In this document: positions 1 to 4,937 of the stretch, in pieces | Layout of the letters: each line of letters opens with the position of its first letter | How positions within the stretch are numbered: position 1 is the first letter of the stretch | Assembly (NCBI GenBank): GCA_900550355.1 | Contig: URRT01000102.1 | Coordinates: 1-6,489 of the forward strand | Length of the DNA: 6,489 nucleotides | From: an uncultured Collinsella sp. | GTDB lineage: Bacteria > Actinomycetota > Coriobacteriia > Coriobacteriales > Coriobacteriaceae | Direction: 5' to 3' | Position numbers and translations under genes: made by a program | Notes under the pieces: generated by a model | Database searches by the model: none | What the model was told of the DNA's origin: nothing | Seen by the model: the letters and a program-made list of their open reading frames with translations, nothing else

Positions 1-568
1 CCATCAGCGTCTGGGTGCCGCGATGGCATCGATGATTGGGTCGGCCCAGGTCGACCTGGAGATGCTCGATCAGCGCGGTCGCCGCGCCTGGGATACCTAT
101 ACGGCCCGTCTGGGCGATGCGCTCGATGCGGCTGCGTGCCGCCCGTGCCTCAACGACCCCACATTTATGGTTGAGCGTCGCGAATCGGAGCTTGCGCTGA
201 CTGCCGATCGCCTGTCGGGCGCCATAGTACGCTCGGTCGGGGCATTCCGCTCCAACTTTGAGCGCCTGCCCGAGCGCCTGGTTGCAAGCACCTCGGGGCT
301 CGATGGCAAGCGCCATGCGCTCGCGCTTGCGAGTTCCCGTCTGGAGCATCAGGGACGTACGATGCTCAACAAACCCGCGTCCGACCTGGGCCGAGCTGCC
401 GCGTCGCTCGATGCCCTGTCGCCGCTCAAGGTGCTTGCCCGCGGTTACTCCATCGCGTACAGCGATGACGGTGTGGCTACGAGCGCCAAGACCTTTAAGC
501 CGGGCGACGCCATCCGCGTGCGTATGGCAGACGGCAACGTGGCTGCAACGGTCGATACGGTCGAGTAA
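1..568 (+). CDS. xseA: Exonuclease VII large subunit, 3' part only
   Basis: This is the C-terminal part of the exonuclease VII large subunit, the catalytic chain of a cytoplasmic nuclease that degrades single-stranded DNA to acid-soluble oligonucleotides. The frame is open from base 2 and stops at TAA 566-568, giving about 188 visible residues. The ATG at 23 is an internal methionine, since the frame stays open to the window edge. What is visible fits the family: a long charged helical stretch with spaced Arg/Leu (the coiled-coil arm), then the characteristic tail with SPLKVLARGYSIAY, KPGDAIRVRMADG and a closing V-x-T-V. The N-terminal OB-fold and most of the nuclease domain lie outside the window. 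The gene is followed 42 nt later by xseB, the small subunit, which strongly supports the call. The two are probably co-transcribed, as no terminator separates them. Confidence 0.93.
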   Translation, partial: HQRLGAAMASMIGSAQVDLEMLDQRGRRAWDTYTARLGDALDAAACRPCLNDPTFMVERRESELALTADRLSGAIVRSVGAFRSNFERLPERLVASTSGLDGKRHALALASSRLEHQGRTMLNKPASDLGRAAASLDALSPLKVLARGYSIAYSDDGVATSAKTFKPGDAIRVRMADGNVAATVDTVE

Positions 569-610
569 CCCGCGTTTCATAGCGATAAACCTTTAGGAAA
601 GGAAACAGAT

Positions 611-877
611 ATGGCAGAGAAGACCCCGGTCGAGCAGCTTACGTACAAGCAGGCTTCGCAGGAGTTGGAGCTCATCATACGCAGCTTGGAATCGGGCGAT
701 ATGGAGCTCGAGGAGTCGCTCGAGAGCTATACCCGCGGCGTCGAGCTCCTCAAGAGCCTGCGTACCCGCTTGTCCGATGCCGAGCAGAAGGTCTCGGTGC
801 TCCTGAAGGACGTCGACGGCAACGACGTGCTCGCCGACGGCGAAGCCGCCAACACCGACGACAACCTTTCGTTCTAA
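611..877 (+). CDS. xseB: Exonuclease VII small subunit
   Basis: This is the small subunit of exonuclease VII; several copies bind the coiled-coil arm of each XseA chain and are needed for activity. The 88-residue length is normal for the family (about 60-90). The core at residues 10-65 matches the family pattern: a short helix (YKQASQELELIIRSLESGD), the turn MELEESLESYTRGVELLKS, then a second helix with LSDAEQKVSVL. The last 20 residues are acidic, likely disordered and variable in the family. An AGGAAAGGA Shine-Dalgarno element at 595-603 precedes the ATG by 7 nt and decides the start. The gene follows xseA directly and is probably translated from the same mRNA. Little doubt about identity. 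Confidence 0.95.
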   Translation: MAEKTPVEQLTYKQASQELELIIRSLESGDMELEESLESYTRGVELLKSLRTRLSDAEQKVSVLLKDVDGNDVLADGEAANTDDNLSF

Positions 878-884
878 CCACCCC

Positions 885-907
885 GACCAAATATAATTAC
901 CTTGGTC
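885..907 (+). promoter_or_regulatory. Putative promoter -10 within a dyad, upstream of the HIT gene
   Basis: A perfect TATAAT hexamer lies at 892-897 in an AT-rich pocket of otherwise GC-rich DNA, 30 nt before the HIT start codon. It is framed by a 6-bp inverted repeat, GACCAA (885-890) and TTGGTC (902-907), with an 11-nt spacer. No good -35 exists; the best is a TTTCGT/TCGTTC region at about 867-874 near the xseB stop codon. This suggests the HIT gene can be transcribed independently of xseAB. The dyad could be an operator, or chance. The -10 is seen directly; promoter function is inferred. Confidence 0.5.
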
Positions 908-926
908 TGCGAGAAAGGAACCAACC

Positions 927-1262
927 ATGTGTGATTGCATCTTCTGCAAAATTGCCAACCACGAGATCCCCTCGACCGTCGTTTACGAGGACGACCAAGT
1001 CATCGCCTTCGACGACCTCAATCCCCAGGCGCCGGTCCACACGCTCGTGATCCCCAAGAAGCACTACAGCGACATCGCCGATAACGTGCCCGCCGAGACC
1101 ATGGGCGCCATGGCCCACGCCATCCAGGAGGTCGCCAAGGTCAAGGGCTTGGAGGACGGTTTCCGCGTCATCTCCAACAAGGGCGTCAACGCCGGCCAGA
1201 CCGTCATGCACTTCCACATGCACGTCCTCGGCGGCAAGAACCTGGGCGAGAACCTCATCTGA
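927..1262 (+). CDS. HIT family (HinT-like) nucleotide-binding protein
   Basis: This is a small cytoplasmic histidine-triad protein of the HinT type, a family that hydrolyses nucleoside phosphoramidates and aminoacyl-adenylate-like adducts; the physiological substrate in most bacteria is unsettled. The 111-residue length is typical. The hallmark HxHxHxxGG triad is intact as HFHMHVLGG, with His95, His97 and His99. The N-terminal CIFC pair (Cys4, Cys7) and His46 in IPKKHY are the usual zinc-ligand positions of bacterial HIT proteins. The conserved FDDLNPQAPVHTLVIPKKH block is also present. A GAGAAAGGA ribosome-binding site at 911-919 supports the ATG at 927. The gene lies 49 nt after xseB, with a candidate promoter of its own. 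GC content is high (one sampled 60-nt line was about 68%), as expected for a resident gene. Confidence 0.94.
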   Translation: MCDCIFCKIANHEIPSTVVYEDDQVIAFDDLNPQAPVHTLVIPKKHYSDIADNVPAETMGAMAHAIQEVAKVKGLEDGFRVISNKGVNAGQTVMHFHMHVLGGKNLGENLI

Positions 1263-1303
1263 GGACGCACGGCCCGTCGCCTTGGCTGCCTTTGGAGTAA
1301 CCT

Positions 1304-2194
1304 ATGCAGCTTTCTCAACTCGAATACCTTCAAGCGGTAGCGAACTATGGCGGCGTGCGCAAAGCAGCTCGCGCCGTTCACGTGAGTCCGCAGGCCGTTT
1401 CGTCGGCAATCAAAAAGTTGGAATCTGAGTATCAGATTGTTTTGCTCGACCAATCGGCGGGGGAGGCTGTTTTGTCTCCGGCGGGCAGAGAATTTGCGCG
1501 TCGTGCACGCGTGATCCTGGCGCAAGTCGACGATCTCAAAAAGTACGCTCAATCGGGGAACGGCGGCGTTTCGCCCGACGGCCATTTCCGTCTTTACGCC
1601 CCCTGTCTTCACGGGCGGGGGCGCCTTTTTTCCGAAAACTGGTACGACTCGTTTGAAAGCTCGCACCCTCAGATTCATCTTGATGTGTGGCATCAGCCAA
1701 CGGCAACATGCTTTGAATCACTTATACTTGGAATTTCGGACGCGGCTATCTCGTTTGAGGAACCACGGGACAGCGTCCTTTCTTCAAAATATATGGGTGA
1801 AAAGGAGCTCAGGGTTCTTTCATGTCCAGCTGGTCATCAATCTGTTGACGCTATGACCATTCGTGAGTTACTGGGCGGCAGGCTCGCTGTTCCCATTAAT
1901 TTGTCACCCTGTCTCAATGCAATCAATCAATGTCCCGAAGCTCAGCTGGTTAATTTCCGCTTTCGCGATGTCGAATACGGAAACAGGGCGCAGGCTGAGT
2001 TTCTTCAAGCCGGGGGATTGATATTGAGTTTTTCTGGCTCTTCTCTCGCATCAAATGGATTGGAAGTAAGCGAGTGCTCCATCGAAGGCTCGCATGACGT
2101 AGCCTTGCCTATCTACTTTTGCTATCGGCAAAATGCCTGGACCGATCGACACCAGACGGTATTTCTTCACCTATTGCGTCATCTCGCTTCGTGA
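1304..2194 (+). CDS. LysR-type transcriptional regulator
   Basis: This is a LysR-family DNA-binding regulator, 296 residues, the usual length. Residues 1-60 form the winged helix-turn-helix, with the typical pattern LEYLQAVANYGGVRKAARAV followed by VSPQAVSSAIKKLE. Residues about 62-90 look like the linker helix (SPAGREFARRARVIL), and about 95-296 the periplasmic-binding-protein-like effector domain. The effector cannot be named. GGAG at 1294-1297 sits 6 nt before the ATG. The gene starts 41 nt after the HIT gene with no terminator between them. Unlike the classic divergent layout, its presumed partner transporter lies downstream in the same direction. Base use is clearly AT-richer than in the neighbours (one sampled line about 43% GC), suggesting acquisition by transfer. 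A terminator-like hairpin with T6 lies inside the coding region at 1597-1631. The target is probably the downstream transporter and itself, by inference from position. Confidence 0.92.
   Translation: MQLSQLEYLQAVANYGGVRKAARAVHVSPQAVSSAIKKLESEYQIVLLDQSAGEAVLSPAGREFARRARVILAQVDDLKKYAQSGNGGVSPDGHFRLYAPCLHGRGRLFSENWYDSFESSHPQIHLDVWHQPTATCFESLILGISDAAISFEEPRDSVLSSKYMGEKELRVLSCPAGHQSVDAMTIRELLGGRLAVPINLSPCLNAINQCPEAQLVNFRFRDVEYGNRAQAEFLQAGGLILSFSGSSLASNGLEVSECSIEGSHDVALPIYFCYRQNAWTDRHQTVFLHLLRHLAS
1597..1631 (+). terminator. Terminator-like hairpin inside the lysR coding sequence
   Basis: CGCCCCC (1597-1603) pairs perfectly with GGGGGCG (1617-1623) across a 13-nt loop, followed by CC and a run of six T (1626-1631). 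An alternative small stem, GGCG (1614-1617) with CGCC (1622-1625) around GGGG, abuts the T run directly. Both resemble an intrinsic terminator on the coding strand, about 290 nt into the regulator gene. A long loop and coupled translation would weaken it, so it may act only when translation lags. The structure is seen; function is inferred. Confidence 0.4.
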
Positions 2195-2236
2195 GGCCAT
2201 TTGGCCTCAAGGCGTCAAGTGAATGTTGACGCCTTG
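2192..2236 (+). promoter_or_regulatory. Two abutting perfect hairpins between regulator and transporter
   Basis: The first hairpin has 8-bp arms, TGAGGCCA (2192-2199) and TGGCCTCA (2202-2209), with a 2-nt gap, or 7 bp with a TTTT-like 4-nt loop. Its left arm contains the regulator's TGA stop codon. The second has 11-bp perfect arms, CAAGGCGTCAA (2208-2218) and TTGACGCCTTG (2226-2236), with loop GTGAATG. The two share bases 2208-2209. Neither is followed by a T run, so they are not clear intrinsic terminators. They could attenuate or protect the mRNA between the two genes, or the second could be an operator for a dimeric repressor. No clear promoter is seen in the 77 nt between 2237 and the transporter start. 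Confidence 0.55.
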
Positions 2237-2313
2237 TAACACATGACTGACGGCTTTGCCCTCATGCTTTTCCAAGATTCCGATTTAGATTGCTGACTCT
2301 TGGAGGGCGGAGC

Positions 2314-3474
2314 ATGAAAAACCGTACGGTTTTGCTTTATATGATGTTCGTTTTCCTGTCGAACTTCAGCACCATCTTGTATTTTCTAACCGTCTACCTT
2401 GAGTTCGTCGGGCTTTCGATGGTAGCGATTTCTAGCATGATGGTTGCATATCAAGTGAGCAAGTTCATCCTTGAAGTTCCCACTGGCTATATTGCTGATA
2501 GGTTTGGACGAAAGACAAGTGGTCTCGTTGGCGTCGTGGGAATGCTTGGATACTACGCCGCCCTGCTTTTCATCCGTTCTCCTCTGCTTTTAATCGGCGC
2601 GTTTGCTCTCAAAGGTTTTGCCGTTGCATGTGTGAGCGGATCCATAGAAGCAATTTACATTGACAGCGTCTCTCAGGACCAGCTCGTAAGACTTAATGTC
2701 GTTGAGCGATTTGTTTTCTATGCCTCTTATGCCATCTCCGCTTGCGTTGGCGGTTTCATTTCGTCTGTCGGTGCATATCTCATTGGTCTTTCGGCAGATA
2801 TCATCGCAATGGTGTTGGCGTTGGTTGTCGTTGTCTGCATTCCTGAGATGCGAAGAGGGGACACTACAGCGACACCTGAGCGTGGAATTAGCCCGAAGAT
2901 GATCGGTGCCGCTATTGCGCGTAACGGCATTCTTCGTTCAGCGTTCATCATGGACTGTTCTCAGGCATTTGCTTTTGTCGCCCTGGAAGACTTTTTCTCA
3001 CTGCTGCTTGCGGGCCGCGGAATGAATTCCGTCGCTTCGGGTGTGACCATTGCGGTCCAGCTCCTTGCCTCGGCCTCCATGGGGCTTATTGTGCCCAGTG
3101 TGATTGCTCTTGTCGACAAGGGCCGTTTTGCGCGTATTTGCGGCATCATTCGCTTAGTATTGACAGCTTTGTTTTTGATCCCCCTTACTCCGGCTAATTT
3201 GCTGCCCGTGTTCTATGTGCTGCAGACGGTTGCGTACTCGTTGTTTGCTCCAATTAAATACTCAATTTTTCAAAATGCTGCTGATTCTTCGATGCGCTGT
3301 TCACTGATTTCGGTTCAAAGCCAGATGGTGGCGGTGGGTGCTGTTCTTTTCTATCTGCTCAACGCTGTGTTGAGCAGCGCTGCGGGCATTCGAGTCGTAT
3401 TGCTTGTCGCGCTCGGGATTTCTGCTTTGGTGTATATCCCCGCGCTATTTCGTCTTACAAGCCAAAGGACATGA
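2314..3474 (+). CDS. Major facilitator superfamily transporter, substrate unknown
   Basis: This is an integral membrane secondary transporter of the major facilitator superfamily, 386 residues from the ATG at 2314. An earlier in-frame TTG at 2290 is less likely, because GGAGGG at 2302-2307 sits ideally before 2314 and the cytoplasmic MKNR lead fits. About 12 hydrophobic segments can be read, near residues 8-30, 36-58, 70-88, 91-112, 132-152, 155-176, 208-232, 240-266, 272-290, 294-315, 332-352 and 358-378. A charged central loop lies at about 178-207. The loop 2-3 signature is present as EVPTGYIADRFGRK (residues 54-67). The later SGSIEAIYIDSV (108-119) resembles a subgroup often annotated as drug or small-molecule exporters. 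The substrate cannot be told. It is AT-richer than the acetate kinases (one sampled line about 47% GC). Regulation by the upstream LysR protein is likely from context. A hairpin terminator follows. Confidence 0.9.
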   Translation: MKNRTVLLYMMFVFLSNFSTILYFLTVYLEFVGLSMVAISSMMVAYQVSKFILEVPTGYIADRFGRKTSGLVGVVGMLGYYAALLFIRSPLLLIGAFALKGFAVACVSGSIEAIYIDSVSQDQLVRLNVVERFVFYASYAISACVGGFISSVGAYLIGLSADIIAMVLALVVVVCIPEMRRGDTTATPERGISPKMIGAAIARNGILRSAFIMDCSQAFAFVALEDFFSLLLAGRGMNSVASGVTIAVQLLASASMGLIVPSVIALVDKGRFARICGIIRLVLTALFLIPLTPANLLPVFYVLQTVAYSLFAPIKYSIFQNAADSSMRCSLISVQSQMVAVGAVLFYLLNAVLSSAAGIRVVLLVALGISALVYIPALFRLTSQRT

Positions 3475-3508
3475 GTATTTAGACACCGATAACTTATATA
3501 TCAACGCC

Positions 3509-3546
3509 AATAAACCCGAGCGCGAGGGCGTTTGGGTTTATTATTG
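3509..3546 (+). terminator. Intrinsic terminator after the transporter gene
   Basis: AATAAACCC (3509-3517) pairs with GGGTTTATT (3534-3542). The stem continues inward through two G-T wobbles and an A-T pair to CGC (3521-3523) with GCG (3528-3530), closing on a GAGG tetraloop: 15 bp in all. The tail TTTATTATTG is T-rich but broken. The 5' side is A-rich, so it may also work on the opposite strand. It lies 35 nt after the transporter stop codon. A TATATA stretch at 3495-3500 just before it could be the ackA1 -10 box; in that case this hairpin would sit at the start of the ackA1 leader. Confidence 0.7.
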
Positions 3547-3561
3547 AAGCGTATGTAACCT

Positions 3562-3591
3562 GGCGGCGCCACACCGCCTGTTAGTAGGGAG
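3562..3591 (+). promoter_or_regulatory. Leader hairpin and ribosome-binding site of the first ackA
   Basis: GGCGG (3562-3566) and CCGCC (3574-3578) form a 5-bp GC stem with a 7-nt loop, ending 8 nt before the Shine-Dalgarno core GGGAG (3587-3591). The core is only 4 nt (ACAC) from the ATG at 3596, the same gap as in the second ackA. The stem is short and may be incidental, but it is close enough to affect ribosome access. No convincing -35/-10 pair was found between the preceding terminator and this site. Confidence 0.35.
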
Positions 3592-3595
3592 ACAC

Positions 3596-4774
3596 ATGAA
3601 CGTTCTGGTCGTCAACGCGGGATCTTCGACCCTTAAGTATCAGGTCATCGACACCAAGTCCCACAAGGTGTCCGCAAAGGGCTCCTGCGAGCGCGTCTGC
3701 TTTACCGGCGGTACCTTCACCCACGCTGCTAACGGTTCCAAGAAGGTGACCGAGAACATCGAGTTCCCCGACCACAAGGTCGCCATCGAGGTCGTCCTGA
3801 AGGACCTCGAGGCCAACGGCGTCAAGATCGAGGGCATCGGCCATCGCATCGTTCAGGGCGGTTGGTACTTTGGTGATTCCTCCCTCGTCGACGAGGACGT
3901 TCTCGCTAAGATCCGCGAGGTCGCCCCGCTGGCGCCGCTCCACAACAACCCCGAGGCCAACGTTATCGAGTTCTGCCTGGAGCAGTATCCCGACCTGCCC
4001 AACGTCACGGTCTATGACACCGCTTTCCACTTCAACATGCCCGAGGTCGCCAAGACTTACGCTCTACCCAAGGACGTTTGCGACAAGCTGCACATCCGTA
4101 AGTACGGCGCCCACGGCACCAGCTACCGTTACATCTCCAAGAAGGTCGCCGAGATGACCAACGGCGAGGCCCGCAAGGTCGTCGTGTGCCATATCGGCTC
4201 CGGCGCTTCCCTGTGCGCTATCGAGGACGGCAAGTGCATGGACACCACCATGGGCCTCACCCCGCTCGATGGTGTCATGATGGGCACCCGCTGCGGCTCC
4301 ATCGACCCGGCTACCGTGTGCTACCTGCAGCGCGAGGGCGGCTATACCTTCGACGAGGTCGACGAGATGATGAACAAGAAGTCCGGCCTTTTGGCTGTGA
4401 CCGGCGGCAAGACCAACGACTGCCGCAACGTCGAGGAGCTCGCCGCCGCTGGTGACCCCGATGCTCAGCTCGCCTTCGACATGTTTGTCTACAAGATTGC
4501 CGCCAAGGCTGCCGAGATGGCTACTTCCATGTGCGGCATGGACACGCTGGTCTTCACCGCTGGCATCGGTGAGCACGCTCCGGCCGTTCGTGCCGGCGTT
4601 GCCGACCGTCTGGCCTTTATGGGCGTCAAGATGGATCATGCCCGCAACGCCCTGCGTGGTGACGGCGCTTGGTGCCTGTCTGCCAAGGATTCCAAGGTCA
4701 AGATCTTCGTCATCCCCACGGACGAGGAGTTCATGATCGCTTCCGACGTCGAGCGCATCGTCAACGGCAAGTAA
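3596..4774 (+). CDS. ackA: Acetate kinase, first copy, with divergent active-site residues
   Basis: This is acetate kinase, a cytoplasmic enzyme interconverting acetyl phosphate plus ADP with acetate plus ATP, the last ATP-yielding step of acetate fermentation. It has 392 residues, close to the family's usual 400. Expected elements appear in order: phosphate loop NAGSSTLK (7-14), GHRIVQGG with Arg84, APLHN with His116, DTAFH with Asp141, YGAHGTS with His173, GLTPLDG, MGTRCGSIDPA with Arg232, FTAGIGE, and PTDEEFMIA with Glu377. Compared with Methanosarcina thermophila AckA (recalled numbering), Ser12 is Thr12, Asn211 is Ser202, Glu97 is Trp90, and the His after HGTS is Tyr177. All main catalytic Arg, His, Asp and Glu positions remain, so activity is likely, though nucleotide handling or rate may differ. 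The gene has its own terminator. A propionate or butyrate kinase role cannot be excluded. High GC (one sampled line about 65%) marks it as resident. Confidence 0.93.
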   Translation: MNVLVVNAGSSTLKYQVIDTKSHKVSAKGSCERVCFTGGTFTHAANGSKKVTENIEFPDHKVAIEVVLKDLEANGVKIEGIGHRIVQGGWYFGDSSLVDEDVLAKIREVAPLAPLHNNPEANVIEFCLEQYPDLPNVTVYDTAFHFNMPEVAKTYALPKDVCDKLHIRKYGAHGTSYRYISKKVAEMTNGEARKVVVCHIGSGASLCAIEDGKCMDTTMGLTPLDGVMMGTRCGSIDPATVCYLQREGGYTFDEVDEMMNKKSGLLAVTGGKTNDCRNVEELAAAGDPDAQLAFDMFVYKIAAKAAEMATSMCGMDTLVFTAGIGEHAPAVRAGVADRLAFMGVKMDHARNALRGDGAWCLSAKDSKVKIFVIPTDEEFMIASDVERIVNGK

Positions 4775-4785
4775 TTGCAAGAGGG

Positions 4786-4824
4786 GAGGGGCTGGACGAC
4801 CGAGCGCCGTTCGGCCCCTCTTTT
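4786..4824 (+). terminator. Intrinsic terminator after the first ackA
   Basis: GAGGGGC (4786-4792) pairs perfectly with GCCCCTC (4814-4820). The stem continues inward through wobble and Watson-Crick pairs (4793-4798 with 4808-4813) to a 9-nt loop. It is followed at once by TTTT (4821-4824). An upstream duplicate of the G-run (AAGAGGGG, 4779-4786) offers a second pairing register with CCCCTCTT. It lies 11 nt after the ackA stop codon and should largely separate the two ackA transcripts. Confidence 0.8.
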
Positions 4825-4837
4825 GCGCTCGTTGGGC

Positions 4838-4885
4838 GATATGCTGATAGCTATTTATCAAGATATGATAACTTCTTATTAAAAT
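4838..4885 (+). promoter_or_regulatory. Candidate promoter and dyad operator upstream of the second ackA
   Basis: This AT-rich pocket between the ackA1 terminator and ackA2 holds two -10-like hexamers, TATGAT (4864-4869) and TAAAAT (4880-4885), each one mismatch from TATAAT. A weak -35, TTATCA (4855-4860), sits 19 nt before the second. A perfect dyad, TTATCA (4855-4860) and TGATAA (4866-4871), overlaps the first hexamer. A further TGATA at 4845-4849 is inverted relative to the TATCA at 4856-4860, and GATATG occurs twice (4838-4843 and 4862-4867). The repeats suggest a binding site for a regulator, which cannot be named. Confidence 0.45.
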
Positions 4886-4937
4886 GCGGCCGCCTTAAGG
4901 GGTCTGCGTCGACCGTATTGCACTGCAAAGGAGTCTC

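Noticed and set aside
2290..2313. Upstream TTG as the start of the transporter gene
   Set aside because: GGAGGG at 2302-2307 lies inside this extension and is ideally placed for the ATG at 2314, and no ribosome-binding site precedes the TTG.
3488..3495. GATAACTT shared upstream of both acetate kinase genes as a common operator
   Set aside because: An 8-nt match between two AT-rich intergenic regions of this size is quite likely by chance, and the distances to the start codons differ (108 and 71 nt).
4067..4129. Ala instead of Phe before the catalytic His (YGAHGTS) in both acetate kinases, which might suggest an enlarged acyl pocket
   Set aside because: As I recall, the E. coli AckA sequence also reads RRYGAHGTSH, so Ala here is compatible with ordinary acetate kinase activity and is not evidence for another substrate.
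4064..4861. Long open frame antisense to the first acetate kinase gene (265 codons), and a similar one of 395 codons at 4968-6155 antisense to the second
   Set aside because: Antisense frames stay open because of the codon bias of GC-rich genes. Their translations are low-complexity Val/Ala/Gly/His/Asp, resemble no family I know, and oppose clear acetate kinases.
4886..4913. NotI (GCGGCCGC), AflII-type (CTTAAG) and SalI (GTCGAC) sites in 28 nt, like a cloning polylinker
   Set aside because: The surrounding sequence is continuous natural intergenic DNA leading into a good Shine-Dalgarno; in GC-rich DNA these palindromes occur by chance.
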